Source: Hericium rajendrae (taxonomy: Eukaryota > Basidiomycota > Agaricomycetes > Russulales > Hericiaceae). From it: a stretch of 64,000 bases of DNA. The translations under genes and the position numbers were made by a program. Shown piece by piece: positions 24,787 to 37,000 of the stretch; the first letter of the stretch is position 1; each line of letters begins with the position of its first letter. The stretch covers positions 1,364,001-1,428,000 of the forward strand of contig CM065880.1 in assembly GCA_033439255.1 (NCBI GenBank), given 5' to 3'. Below the pieces are notes generated by a model that was not told the origin of the DNA, ran no database searches, and worked only from the letters and a program-made list of their open reading frames with translations.

Positions 24787-25467
24787 CTGTACTATCCGAC
24801 CCTTGTGAGCAATTGTATCCATCGTCTTTGCACATGTCCGCTATCACACCCAACCATCAGACACCGTCCATTACGCTCCAGGCCAAGATTATCACTGCCC
24901 CGATCAAAAAACAAATCGACGCTGAGGCACTTCTCAATAGTGGTGCAAAAGGCATCATTATGCACCCCAAGTTTGCCAAGAAACACCAGTTCCCCCTCAA
25001 GAAACTCCCTAAACCCTTTCCCGTTCGCAACGTAGACAACTCCGAAAACATCATGGGCTGGGTCTGCTATTCAGTCAACCAGAACATCCGCATTTATGCC
25101 AAGAACTCGACGTCCTTCCATGAGGAGACAGCTGAGTTCTATCTCATTGACATTGGCGACTATGACATTATCCTTGGGACCGATTGGTTACAGGAACACA
25201 ACCCTGAAATTGATTGGGTCTCTCGTCATGTCGACATGACTCACTGCCCTCCCTCTTGCACCCTGAATAAGCCCCCGGTCAAGAACCTGTCCACTCGCAT
25301 GGAACACCGCCAATCAGCCCCTCATCCACCAGTCCTCAGTACTGCTGCTGTACTGCTCCCCCCACCTTGCCCCCCTCCATTGCTCCCACTGCCCCCGCCA
25401 TTTGTTGCTGCCCCACTTCCCAAATACGTGATCCCTGCTCGCCGAGTCCAAGGCATCTGCCTTCGCT
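24787..25467 (+). pseudogene. Protease region of the Ty3 element
   Basis: Retropepsin-like segment with an active-site-like NSGAKG motif and IILGTDWLQEHNPEIDW, the usual join towards reverse transcriptase. Pro-rich tail before element C. Confidence 0.7.
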
Positions 25468-25677
25468 CATCAGGAAGGTTGACAACTTTCTGCTAGACCT
25501 GCGAGCAATCTGAGAGCATCTGAGAGCATCTGATTGACCTGCAGATTTTCTGATCTTGTCTGACAAATAAATCAGACACTCTCAGATAAGATCAGAAAAT
25601 CTGCAGGTCAATCAGATGCTCTCAGATGCTCTCAGATTGCTCGCAGGTCTAGCAGAAAGTTGTCAACCTTCCTGATG
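25468..25677. mobile_element. Foldback element C (210 bp, TSD CT)
   Basis: CATCAGGAAGGTTGACAAC termini like family A, but the body is a different, almost perfect palindrome. CT on both sides. Confidence 0.85.
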
Positions 25678-27262
25678 CTGCATCCACCTGTCCAAAGTTC
25701 CTGCACATCTCTTCACCGAGGATGATGACCCGCGACCTAACGTCGATGACGACTGGGTTGAAGAGGGTCTTTGCCTAGCTGGTGTTCTCCCAGACTACCA
25801 ACACACCATCCGTATCTGTCGCTCTTTCACCAATGCTCAGAAACTGGCTGAGCGTGTAGCCACCCGTGTTGCAGAGAAGTCCTTTGCTGAGATGGTTCCC
25901 CCTCAGTACCAGGATTTTCAACCCGTCTTCGATGAGGAATCCTCCCATCGCCTTCCCGAATGTCGCCCTTGGGATCATGCCATCGACCTGAAAGATGGTT
26001 TTGAACCCCATTCATGCAAGGTCTATCCCATGGCTCCCACTGAGCAGGAGGATCTCAATTCGTTCCTTGATGACCAGGTCAAGAAAGGCTATATCCATCC
26101 TTCCAAATCCCTTATGGTGAGTCCCTTCTTCTTTATCAAGAAAAAAGATGGAAAACTACACCCTGTCCAGGACTATCGCACCCTCAACAAAGGCACCATC
26201 AAGAATGAATACCCCCTGCCCCTCATCTCTGAACTCATCGACAAGCTCAAGGGTGCCAAGGTCTTCTCCAAGATGGATGTTCACTGGGGTTACAACAATG
26301 TTTGCATCAAAGAGGGCGATGAATGGAAAGCCGCCTTCAAGACCAACCGTGGTCTCTTTGAACCCCTGATGATGTTTTTTGGCCTTACAAACTCCCCTGC
26401 CACGTTCCAAGGAATGATGAATGAACTTTTCAAGGATCTCATCGACACGGGCAAAGTCGTCATTTACATGGACGATATCCTCATTTTCACTGAAACCCTC
26501 GAAGAACATCACGACCTTGTGTGCAAGGTCCTCCAATGCCTCCAGGACAACGACCTTTTCCTCAAACCGGAGAAGTGCTCATTTGAGCAGCCCTCAGTTG
26601 AGTTCCTCAGTCTCATTGTCTCCCATAACACGCTCGCCATGGACCCCGTCAAGGTTGCAGGCATCGCTGAGTGGCCTGCCCCCCATAACGTCAAGGACAT
26701 CCAGTCCTTTGTCGGCTTTGGAAATTTCTATCAGCATTTCATCCAGGACTTCTCCAAAGTTGCCTGCCCCATGTTCGACCTTACCAAGAAAGACCATCCT
26801 TGGGCCTGGTCTGCTGAATGTCAACATGCCTTTGAGGCTCTTAAAGCTGCGTTTACCTCATCCCTAGTCCTTATCATGCCTGACCTGTCCAAACCCTACC
26901 TGGTTGAGGTCGATGCCTCAGACTATGCCACAGGAGGTATCCTATCCCAGCGTGGGGAGGACGAGCAATGGCACCCTGTTGCTTACATCTCCAAGGCCTT
27001 CACCGCCCCCGAATGCAACTACGACATCTATGACAAGGAACTCCTGGCCATCATCCGTGCCCTCGAAGCCTGGCGCCACTACCTTGAAGGTTCTCCCCAT
27101 ACTGTGGAGATCTGGACCAACCATAAGAACCTGGAATACTTCAAGTCCGCCCAAAAGCTGAGTCATCGTCAGGCTCGCTGGGCTCTCTTCCTCACTCGTT
27201 TTGACTTCACCTTGATCCACAAACCCGGTATTCACCACCGGCCAGATGCCATGTCGAGATGA
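25678..27262 (+). pseudogene. Reverse transcriptase and RNase H region of the Ty3 element
   Basis: RT motifs FFIKKKDGKL, QDYRTLNKGTIKNEYPLPLI, the YMDD box at about 26464-26478, then VDASDYATGG and KELLAIIRALEAWRHYLEG of RNase H, ending HHRPDAMSR. Confidence 0.85.
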
Positions 27263-27280
27263 CCTGACCATAGAGAGGGG

Positions 27281-29100
27281 GTGGATGACAACAACTCCGA
27301 TCGTGTCCTCCTCGACCCCAAGTACTTCCAGATCCATGCTACACATCCAGCTGCTGTCAAGTCCATTGGCAATGCTGATCTTCGCCAATGCATTCACAAT
27401 GCCAAGACCAAGGACATTGAGGTTGTTCAAGCCCTTGATGTGATCCTGAACAACGGTCCTCGCTCCCTCGTCAAGAACCTCCAAGAATGGAACTACGAGG
27501 ATGGCCTCATCCTCTTTCGTGGCAAAGTCTACATCCCTGCTGACAAGGACCTTCGTCGAGACATCGTCAAGCTGCATTATGACACCCCCATGGCTGGTCA
27601 CCCAGGACGCTACAAGACCTACGAGCTCCTCAGTCACAACTACTGGTGGCCTGGTATGTCTGTCTTCGTTCGTGATTATGTTGATGGCTGTGCTACCTGC
27701 CAGGCCACTAAGGTTTAAAATCACTGCCCTCATGTTGAAACAATTCCCAATGCCATCCCTACCCGTCCCTTCTAAGACATTACCTCGGACTTCATCGTCA
27801 AACTCCCAGAATGCCAAGGCTATGACTCCATCAATGTGGTCGTCGACTGTTTTACAAAGCACGTCTCCTTCACTCCTTGTAAAGAGACCATTACCAGTGA
27901 TGGCACAGTCGACATCCTTCATCAGGAACCCTTTCAGTCTTCTTAGTAACCTTGTTGGTCTGGTTTGGATCTGGTGGATCTGGTTTCTGTCTGGTTTGTC
28001 TAGTTTTTGTCAAATTTCAGATAAAAATCAGATAAACCAGATAGAAACCAGATCCACCAGATCCAAACCAGACCAACAAGATCACTAAGAAGACTGAAAG
28101 GATTCCTGATGTTTTTGACAGGATTTATCGGAACTACAGCCTCTGGGAACGCCTCATCTCTGATCATGGCCCACAGTACGCAGGCAAAGTCATGCGTGGT
28201 GTCTTTGACAAACTTGGTATCAAGTCCTCCCTCAGCACTGCCTATCATCCACAGACTGATGGCGAGTCAGAACGCATCAATCAAGAACTCGAGCAGTTCC
28301 TTCGCACCTTCTGCAACTACTGTCAGGATGATTGGGTCCAATGGCTCCCTTACACTGAGTTCTTGCACAACCACCATATCCACAGCGCCACTAACTGAGC
28401 TCCATTTGAAATGCTCCTTGGCTATATTCCCACTGCCATCCCCACTGTCAACCTCACATCGTCTACACCCGCCGTCGAGGATCGTTTCCGTCATCTCGAA
28501 CAACTTCACACTGAGGTCCAGGCCAGCCTTCAAACAGCTGCTGACCTCATGAAGCGCAACAGCCAGGACCATATGCACGACACCATCCACTTCCAGGTTG
28601 GTGACAAGGTCTGGCTCGATGGCAAGAACATCAAAACCACACGACCCAAAGCTAAGCTTGCTGATCGATGCCTGGGACCTTTCAAAATCACTGACGTCCT
28701 GGGTCCAGTCTCTTATCGACTGAAGCTACCGCCCACCTGGCGTATCCACCCGGTGTTCCACACGTCCCTGTTGTCCCCTTACAAGGAAACCGATGCTCAT
28801 GGTCCCAACTTCCCTGCACCACCACCTGACCTTGTGGAGGGCGAGGAAGAGTATGACGTTGAGTCTGTCCTCGATGCTCGTCTCATCCGGAACAAATGTG
28901 GCATTGAATATCTCGTCAAATGGGCAGGCTACCCTGACTCAGAAAATCAGTGGCTTTCACGTACCTCCCTTTCCAATGCCCATAGTGCAATCACCGACTT
29001 CTACACCCACCATCCACATGCACTCAAGGCTCCCAATCTTCATGGACTCATCTACCTTGACCCCATCCATGCTCATCATGCACTCCAAGCAAAAGTGCGT
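27281..29100 (+). pseudogene. Integrase and chromodomain region of the Ty3 element
   Basis: HHCC zinc-binding head (GHPGRYKTYELL ... CATCQATK), integrase core, and at about 28850-29030 a chromodomain (YDVESVLDARLIRN ... YLVKWAGYPDSENQW) typical of fungal chromoviruses. Element D is nested in the core. Confidence 0.8.
27920..28111. mobile_element. Foldback element D (192 bp, TSD TT)
   Basis: CATCAGGAA...TTCCTGATG ends and a nearly perfect palindrome throughout (GGTCTGGTTTGGATCTGGTG arm). TT on both sides. Confidence 0.82.
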
Positions 29101-29116
29101 CTTAGAGAGGGGGTGA

Positions 29117-29539
29117 TGTCATGGATCACTCCATTTCTCTGTGCCTTCTTCTCTGCCATCAAGGCATCACATCGGTCATGTGCTCCAGCAGCCCCATCAC
29201 ATGTTCACTTCCTCACATGACCTGGGGCTATCCTTCACCCATGCCCTTGTTCCCCTTTGGGACATCCTATTGTTCTCCCTCCCATTGTTCTCCTTTTGGC
29301 CACCATTGTTCTCACTCTATTGTTCGACCCGTTATGGTGTCCATTGTTCTTTTCCCATTGTCGCCCCAGTACTTATAGGCTCCCTGTCGCTTGCCTATTT
29401 CCCTAGATTGTCCATTTTGTCTGTACCGTACTGTACCTCCAATACAGGTCACTGCACTGCTAGTCGCTCTCTGCTCTCTCGCTCTCATCATTGCTGGTGA
29501 CTTGGGTGGTTCTCTGCTGTCTACAATCGAGTCTTGACA
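29117..29539 (+). repeat. 3' LTR of the Ty3 element (423 bp)
   Basis: Pairs with 21099-21521, same length. Confidence 0.85.
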
Positions 29540-29587
29540 ATTGTGAACAAGGTGCCCAATGAGCACAGCATTGTGATGTTCTGCATA

Positions 29588-29998
29588 CATCAGGAAGGTT
29601 GACAATTTTCTGATTGATCTGACAATTTTTAACTCTACTGATCACTTCTGATTGGTACTGCAGAGTCTGATCTGTCTGCAATCACTTTTAAAATGATCAT
29701 ATCTGGTTGAGCTTACATATTTGAGAGTGAACACCTATTGTCAGATATAGTAGTTATCTATCTCTAGTTATATATTATAATAGAATATCTAAGATTTGAA
29801 ATTTTTATATATCTGATAGCATCTAATCTGAAGCTTTAGGTCAAATTCTGACAAATAGCTGAGAAGAATCTGATACTATTTAATTTCTTCTTATATCTAT
29901 CTTATGCTCTCTGATTTGTCTGATTGAACTCACACCAGGTCTATCAGATATTATCAGATACTATTAGGTCAAACAGAAAGTTGTCAAAGTTCTTGATG
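29588..29998. mobile_element. Foldback element E (411 bp, TSD TA)
   Basis: Left end CATCAGGAAGGTTGACAAT, right end ATTGTCAAAG-like and diverged, TA on both sides. More decayed than A and B copies, so probably older. Confidence 0.7.
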
Positions 29999-30000
29999 TA

Positions 30001-30710
30001 GCACCATGGGCAGCAATAGATGGAAACAAGGACCACATCATGAGGTGCCACATGAGGAGGTAGAAGTGGAAATGGAAACTAGTAAGTGAAGTTCGGCTTG
30101 ATTGATGAGATAAAAACTTATCTGAGAACCTAATAGAAAAGTCAAGAGCCCCTCTAGATGATAGTGAGACTGGGACCGATGATGATACCAAGCTCATGCT
30201 AGTTGTCTGTCAAGCTATATGAGAAGAAGAAGAAGAATCATCACAGATCAGCAAAGATGACAATGTACTGATGGGCTATCGGAGTGAAGACGATGTGGAA
30301 ATAGTAGCAATAGATAAAGAAATAGCAAGGTTAGATAAAGAAATAGCAAGGTTAGATAAAGAAATAGCAAGGTTAGATCTTGGGTGCGAGATTGGTGATA
30401 GGTTCCTGGAAATGGATGGGGAACAAAGTAAGTAGTATGATGAGGACACAGATGATGGTCAGTATTCTATATATCTATTCGACTCGAACGTACCTACTCA
30501 CCTTTGATCTGCACACAGATAACCTCTTTGATGATGATTGTGATTGCTCCCATGGACCCTCTGAGCCTGACGAAAACAAGCCCAGCTAAGACAAAGACTG
30601 GAATGAAGATGATGATGATGATGCAAATATGGGAGATATCAAGAAAGATGAGGATTATGAGCCTCCAATGAAGAATAAGAGAAAGAAAGTCAGCTTCAAG
30701 TAGCCTCGAG
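30001..30710 (+). pseudogene. Relic of an acidic/basic-tailed gene
   Basis: Short exon-like pieces, the clearest at about 30596-30706 (NEDDDDDANMGDIKKDED then KNKRKKVSFK, stop). A 21-bp unit (GTTAGATAAAGAAATAGCAAG) is repeated three times at about 30310-30376. No intact frame links the pieces and I do not recognise a family. Confidence 0.3.
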
Positions 30711-30801
30711 GTCAAGGCATGCTTAAGTTGAATCAGAAATTTTCTGATCAGTAAGTAGATGCTTGATTCCTTAACACAAATTTCCCAACTCAGACAACTC
30801 A

Positions 30802-30998
30802 CTTGGTGGAAAAGGGCCAATGCTTCGCACAGCAATATGATTCCTTTTTTATTGTTAGCTAGTATATTTTATGAAGGTGCATAAATAAGTAAACTTGCTT
30901 CTTGTTCTTTTGCATAATGCAAATTGCTAAAATCTGATAGCATAGTACCTTCAAACTCACATAAGTTGTCTACCAGTGGTTGCTCCATTATAGGGTTT
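30802..30998 (-). mobile_element. Helitron 3'-end relic
   Basis: Aligns with 53956-54142, the 3' UTR and last codons of the Helitron below, with scattered changes and small gaps. Both begin (plus strand) at CTTGG and carry GCTTCGC 20 nt inside, which marks the shared Helitron terminus. Confidence 0.65.
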
Positions 30999-31559
30999 GA
31001 CATGATTCAGAGTCACCTGTGCATCAACATGGATAAACCTGTAAAATTTACTCATAGGTTTCTGACCTGCAGATCCAGATCATCTGGTGGCTAAAACCTA
31101 TCCAGATCGAGTATGTTCAGTCACTTAGTGCATTGAGGGAATGCCAGGCAAGCTTGACAAAGTGCCATTGTTGATTGGCCATCCTGTGCCGGCCCATCCG
31201 TCACAATGTAGCAGTCATCCAATGACAGGCCTGCCCTTCCTACTATGTACCAACATCTGGAAAAATGGTTCCTTGGGTGATAGCCGAGGTAGTACTACTG
31301 AAGTCACACCTTGGATACTGTAGTAAAGCCTCAGCTACCGATAGATAATCAGTTTGATATCTGTTGATCTAGAGATGTTACAAACCCAGAATCATGGCTA
31401 CAGTAGTTCCCATAGCACATGTAGATCATGGAATAAAAATGCTGATTTTTGACCATCCTGCATCCTCATAAGCACACTGCAATGCAACAGTCATTGTTTT
31501 TACTATTAACATTCACAATATATATTCATTGCACTTAAACAGCATGTTTACAAACTAAA
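30999..31559. other. AT-rich spacer with TGGCC/GGTCA words
   Basis: No gene seen. 31170-31250 resembles the TGGGTCATTGGCTGGCC minisatellite at 34490-35460, so the material between may have inserted into that repeat. Confidence 0.35.
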
Positions 31560-32320
31560 TAAGTCAGCAGGGGAATGTGTGTGAGTCCACATGGAGGCAC
31601 GGGAAGTGGCGGGGGGGCAGGCAGCAGCACAGGCATGCTGAAGGCAGCATGGACATGCTGAAGGCAGCATGGGCATGCTGCGTAGGCATGCTGGACGTGG
31701 TGCAGGGGTGTGTGGGTCCGTGCAGAGATGCGGGAGGCAACAGGGATGTGTGGGCAGCAGCATGGGCACATGGGAGGTGGCACGGGTGCATGCAAGGTGG
31801 TGCAGGCATGCATGCATCGGCGTGGGTGCATGCGAGTCAGCATGGGGTTGCGGAAGGTGCGGGCATGCGGGAGGTGCTGGAGGTATGCTGGCAGCAGTGC
31901 AGATGCACAGGCATCTACGCAGGGGTGCAGGAGTCGGCAGGGAAGCACATGTGACTCTGCATGGGGTGCTGAGGCCGCAAGGGGGGGCACGGATGCAGTG
32001 CTGCCAGCATGATCGAGTCGGCAGCAGTGCAGGAGAGGCAGCACAGATGTGCAGGAGGCAGCACGGATGTGCAGGAGGTGGTGCAGGGCTCAGGCATTGG
32101 TACAGGCACATGCGAGTCTGCACAGGAGGCGGTGCCAGCATGATTGAGTTGGCGGGGGGTGCACGAGAGGTGGTACAGGCACGCGAGAGGTGGTGGGTGC
32201 ATGCAGGAGATGGCGTAGACGTGCATGAGTCAGTGGGGGTGTATGCGAGCTGGCAGTGACATGTACAAGCCAATGGTGGCACACACAATTTGGCACTGGC
32301 AGGGGCATGTACAGGGTCAA
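31560..32320. repeat. G-rich low-complexity arm (left)
   Basis: Degenerate units of about 20 nt (GGCATGCTG, GGTGCAGGCATG). The complement resembles the C-rich arm at 32820-34040, so the two arms diverge from a centre near 32560. Confidence 0.55.
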
Positions 32321-32322
32321 AA

Positions 32323-32387
32323 CGAGAGTATCAGGTGATACTCTCGATGTCAGTGCAAAAAAAAGTCAACCAAGTTGTTCTACTCAC
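32323..32387 (-). repeat. GGTGAGTA plus 11-bp hairpin, inverted orientation
   Basis: CGAGAGTATCA, loop GG and its inverse at 32323-32346; TACTCAC at 32381-32387, 34 nt away. Confidence 0.6.
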
Positions 32388-32520
32388 CTTATAGCCCTCT
32401 ACATTGTAGCCATATGTACCTTGCAGGTTTGAAAAACAAGGCATGGGACGTGTTTGGCTGCAGCCAAATGTTTCTCACGTGTCCCTCGTATTTTTTTTTT
32501 CAAGTCAAAATGTGCACAAG

Positions 32521-32586
32521 CATGGCCCGCTGTGCACCGATTCATTTGAATGACTATATATGGTCATTCAAATGAATCGGGCCATG
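32521..32586. repeat. Central palindrome with 18-bp stem
   Basis: CCGATTCATTTGAATGAC (32537-32554), 8-nt loop and exact inverse (32563-32580), embedded in outer CATGGCCC/GGGCCATG. A second palindrome around TTTGGCTGCAGCCAAA lies near 32455. Confidence 0.75.
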
Positions 32587-32729
32587 CAGCTTTATGTGCA
32601 ACAACTTTGCACTTGACTTGACTTCGTTTGCCACGTTGTCTTTCACCCTCTTCCATGCATTCCTCCTATGGAAATTTTATTGTAAGTTTCTCCCATTCTT
32701 TTCTGATTCTTGTTGGGCTGGGAAGAAAG

Positions 32730-32812
32730 GTGAGTAGCTACAATTTTTCTGTAGCTTCATTCTACTTATCAAGAGAGTATCGCTCGCCAATGCATTGTGG
32801 AGTGATACTCTT
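32730..32812 (+). repeat. GGTGAGTA plus imperfect hairpin
   Basis: GTGAGTA at 32730-32736, 34 nt, then AAGAGAGTATCGCTC pairing with GAGTGATACTCTT across a short loop. Mirror arrangement of 32323-32387. Confidence 0.55.
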
Positions 32813-32819
32813 ATCTTTG

Positions 32820-34083
32820 TACCCTTCGCATGTCCACCAAATCCTGCATGCCCAGGCTGCCTCATGCGTGCCCCCACCGACTCCCACACATCCCCATCAC
32901 CTCGCTTGCACCTCCACCGACTCCCGCACACCTGCACCACATCCCGCATGCCTGCGCCACATCCCGCAAGCCTGCGCCAACTCGCTCACGCCCGTGCCGC
33001 CTTGTTCACACCCCCACCCAGTCATTCATGCCCCCACCCAGTCGCTCACGCTCCCGCCGACTCGCTTGCACCTGCCCCGACTCGCTTGCACCTGCCCTGA
33101 CTCGCTCGCACCCACCCTGACTTGCTCGCATGCATGCCAACTTGCTCGATGCGCACCGACTCCCGTGTGGCCCGGCCAACTCCCCCATCCTGCGCCGAGT
33201 GGCTCGCGCCCATGCTAGCTCGCTTGCGCCCCACCGACTCGTGCACTCCCATGCGGCCTCCTGCACGCCTGTGATTTCTGTGCGGTCCAGCCGACTCCCC
33301 CGTGTCCGTGCCAACTCTTCCATGCCTGCACAGCCCCTCCCGCACCCGCCTCAATGCCCACGCATCTGCACTGACTTTTGCGTGCTCCCACCGCCTCAAG
33401 TCTGCCCACGCTGACTCTCGCATGTCCGCAGGGGTGAGCGAGTCGGTGTGTGCATGTTGAAGTCAGCACGTGCACACGCGGGAGTCAGCCCCAGCATGTG
33501 GGAGGTGGCTTCAGCACTCACACGCACCACATCGCAGAGCAGCAGAGCGTGCTCTTGCATGCTGCAGAGCATGCTCTCGCAGCACTCTCTGAAGTGTGCG
33601 AAGCACCACGAGGAGCGAGCTGCGCATCGCCGCATCTGCTTCGCTCAGCTAGTGAGCAGCACAACATGCCAGGGCTGACTCCTGTGCACCTCTGCCAACT
33701 CGCTTGCGCTGGTACTGACTCCTGCATACCGTATTGCCTCTCACACACTGGCACCGCCTCCCGTAGGAACACTGTCCCTGCCACTTCCCATGCACATGCA
33801 CCGATGCCTGCGTGCAGGTGCTGATGCGTGCGTGCCCGTGCCAGCTCTAGCGTGCCTGTGCCAATTTCCTACCTGCCAGCGCTGCCTCCCGTGTGCTCTC
33901 GCCATCTCTCACCTGCCCGCACCGATTTCTGAACACTGGCGCTGACTTGTGTGCATGTGCACCGATGCCCGTGCCCCCGTGGCAACTCTAGTGTGCCCGT
34001 GCTGACTCCTGTGTGCCCGTGCTGACTCCTGTGTGCCCCCATGGTGTGTGGGAATTGTTTTGCTGCAGCAAAACATTTCCCAC
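32820..34083. repeat. C-rich low-complexity arm (right) ending in a palindrome
   Basis: About 20-nt units such as ACTCGCTTGCACCTGCCC. Ends in a near-perfect palindrome around TTTTGCTGCAGCAAAA (34048-34083). ORFs here are compositional. Confidence 0.55.
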
Positions 34084-34199
34084 GAGGCATTGGGTGCTGT
34101 AGGGGCAGAAGGATCTGGCCTGGGATATGTACTGCTCCTGTAATGTACAAGATGTAATTGGCTGAAAATATAATAGTTTCTATGATATATTGTTGGAGA

Positions 34200-34480
34200 T
34201 ATGGTATATTAGTAATAATTATACCTAACTCTGGGTGAAATAATAGCCAACAGTAACCTGAAATAGCTATAGTGGCATTGAGTAGCTACAGTAGCATTGA
34301 GTAGCTATAGTAAATTCTAACATATATGGGCCACTACAGACTGCTATAGATCAGCTACAGGTAGCAAATATAGGGACCCACTTGTCACTAAGAGCTACGC
34401 AATCTATGGAACCTTTTTTTAGCTATTGTAGAGTATTATTGCTACTGTAAATCCCTGTAGAATCTACACCTTTTCCAGAT
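34200..34480. repeat. TAGCTA/CTATAG word array
   Basis: Words like GAGTAGCTATAG recur as in the subterminal arrays of the 4993-8372 element, suggesting a second large element of the same kind around 31-34.5 kb. Exact ends not found. Confidence 0.4.
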
Positions 34481-34489
34481 GAATGGGTC

Positions 34490-35460
34490 ATTGTCTGGCC
34501 TCTAGTCATTTAATCTGTAGTGTTCATTTATCATTGACTGGCCTGCTTCACTATGTACCAATGGGTCATTGTCTGGCCCACTGGATGTCATGGGATGTCA
34601 TTGGCTGGCTCATACTCATGAAGTGTCTACTATCCATTTCCCATTGATGGGCCTGCAGTATATACCAATGGGTCATTGATGGGCCTGTCCTCTTACAACA
34701 TCAGGAACCTTCAAAACTTTCTGATTTACCCTGCAGACATCTGATCAGTCTGCAAGCATTCTGCATTGACACTTTTTTGATTCTGCAACTAGCTGAGAGT
34801 AGCTAATGTTGTCTGAGAGTATCTGATGTGTCTGATGCAATTGCTGCAGATCATGCAGATACAGTCAGACACTATCAGATGTCTGCAGGGTAAATCAGAA
34901 AGTTTTGAAGGTTCCTGATGAATATTACTGTACATTCATCATTGACCGGCCTGTCCTCTGATGTCCATTGGATCATTGGCTGGCCCACTTGATCCCGCGG
35001 GATGTCAGTTGCTCAGCCCGTCCTCTACCGTCCATTGGGTCATCGATAGGTCTATCTCCTTATAATGTCTACTGGTCATTCATCATTGACAGGCTCGTCC
35101 TCTGATGTCCTATGGGTCATTGGCTGGCCTGCTCGATCCTGCAGGTTGTCAATTGCTCGGCTGGTCCTCTACTATCCATTGAGTCATTGACAGGCCTGTC
35201 CTCTTACAATTTCTACTAGTCATTGGGTCATTGGCTGGCCCATCCTCTTACAATACCACTGCACATTCATCATTGACTGGCCCGTCCTCTGACATCCAAT
35301 GGGTCATTGGCCGGCCTGTCCTTTAACAATGTCTACTGTACATTCATCATTGACCGGCCCATTCTCCACTGTCTAATGGGTCACTGGCTGGCTCAGTTGA
35401 TCCTGCAGGTTGTCAATCACTTGGCCCATCCTTTACTGTTCAATGGGATGTTATTGGATC
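34490..35460. repeat. Diverged minisatellite with TGGGTCATTGGCTGGCC units
   Basis: Many imperfect copies of CATCATTGACCGGCC and GTCCATTGGGTCATTGGC. Interrupted by B4. No coding potential seen. Confidence 0.6.
34699..34920. mobile_element. Short foldback element B4 (222 bp, TSD AA)
   Basis: Family B ends (CATCAGGAACCTTCAAAAC), shortened body, AA on both sides. Confidence 0.82.
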
Positions 35461-36065
35461 TCATGAAATCCTGCCAGACTCTGTCTTAGATGTTTTCAGA
35501 TCCCATGTGATCCCGCAGGATTCTGTTTTAGACATTTTTGGATCCCATGGAATCCTGCAGGATTCTGTTTTAGACATTTTTGAGAATCCTGCAGGATTCT
35601 ATCTTAGACATTTTCTGACTGCATGAAATCCTGTGGGATTCTGTTTTAGACATTTTCAGGGATCCTACAGGATTCTGTCTTAGTAGACATTTTCTAACCA
35701 TATGAAATCCTGCAGGATTCTGTTTGACATTTTCAGGGATCCCGTGAGATTCTGTCTTAGACATTTTCTGACTACATGAAATCCCATGGAATTCTGTCTT
35801 AGACATTTTCAGACCCCATGGGATCCTGCAAGATTCTGTCTTAGATATTTTTAGACCATATGAGATTCTGCAGGATTCTGTCTTAGACATTTTCAGACTA
35901 CATGAAATCCTACAGGATTCTGTTTTAGATGTTTTCAGATTCGATAAGATCTTGTAGGACTCTATGTTAGATATTTTTTGTATTTTATAAGATCTTGTCT
36001 TAGATTTTTTTGGATTTCATGAGATCAAGTCTTGTAGGATTTTGTCTTAGATACTTTTGAAATTT
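35460..36065. repeat. Minisatellite of about 40-50 bp units
   Basis: At least a dozen copies of GGATTCTGTCTTAGACATTTT joined to ATCCCATG/CATGAAATCC words. Confidence 0.7.
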
Positions 36066-37000
36066 ATAAGGTTCCACCTGAGTTATCATGATATTTTGCA
36101 AAATGCTGATTTAGTGTCATCCCATGAGATCCAATGGTAATTTATCAATTTGGCAATTATCCAAGAATCTCAAGCTATACTCAGATCTGACATCCAAATT
36201 GTTCTATAAGCAATTATGCCAAGTTTAGTTTAGTACTTAACTATACAGTATATCTAGTATATACATTTGCTTCATTTTGTGAGCTGAATCAAATGTAACA
36301 CTTGTATACTTATATTAATTGCCAAATATGAAAATGTGTGCTTAAACAACTATATGTGCTCTTTGATAGATGATTTTTTAAAGTCAATTTGAATATAACA
36401 TGCATTAAGTTATATAAGGACCATCAGTACTCTTACAAACTTTCTGCTGGATCTTATTCTGTCTGATCTTGTCTGATCACCTTATATACCTGACAGATTG
36501 GTCATTTCTGGCTAAAAACAAAATCAGGCAAGTCAGGCAGAGTCAGATTTTATCAGATATGCATTTACACCCAGACTTAGTCAGATTTGAAATATCTTCT
36601 GCTGCCAGACAGATCAGACAGGGTATAGTCTCGCAGACACAGTCAGATTTTGAATGTTGTTCAGATTTCAGATATTCTTCAGATTTTAGATGTTGATCAG
36701 ATTTTTTTTTCTTGTCAAGTTAGCCAGGCAGGGTGTAGTCTCCCAGACACAATCAGATTTTAGGTGTCTTTCAGATTTTTTGCTGTCAGACAGATCAGGC
36801 AGGGTGTAGTCTCTCAGACACAGTCAGATTTTTGATGTTCTCCAGATTTTAAATGTTTATCAGATTTGTTTTCTTGTCAGTTTAGCCAGGCAGGTGTAAT
36901 CTCTTAGACATAGTCAGATATCAACTTATATTTAGATTTAAGCTCAATATCAAATCAAGCAGAATAATTAAAAATTAACAAGTGTAGATGGATAGACATG
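36066..37000. repeat. AT-rich stretch with CAGGGTGTAGTCTC/CAGACACAGTCAGATT repeats
   Basis: Irregular units near 36617, 36730, 36798 and 36890. No gene seen. Confidence 0.5.

Larger units (their letters stand above)
21099..29539 (+). mobile_element. Ty3/Gypsy chromovirus LTR retrotransposon, broken, with nested insertions
   Basis: Fossil element with two 423-bp LTRs, a gag region with zinc knuckle, protease, reverse transcriptase, RNase H, integrase and a C-terminal chromodomain, in the order of chromoviruses. A purine-rich tract (GAGAGGGGG) precedes the right LTR. It holds four nested foldback elements (23761-24161, 24206-24786, 25468-25677, 27920-28111) and a few further coding breaks. The LTRs differ at about 17 of 423 positions by eye (about 96% identical), which suggests moderate age. 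The outer flanks show no matching 5-bp duplication. Confidence 0.85.

Noticed and set aside
31535-33824. Many Cys/His/Pro-rich ORFs
   Set aside because: Compositional ORFs in degenerate ~20-nt repeats on both strands.
31081-34481. Possible large element with CATCTGG/CCAGATG ends
   Set aside because: The 7-bp inverted ends could be chance and the flanking bases (AT and AA) do not match as a 2-bp duplication.
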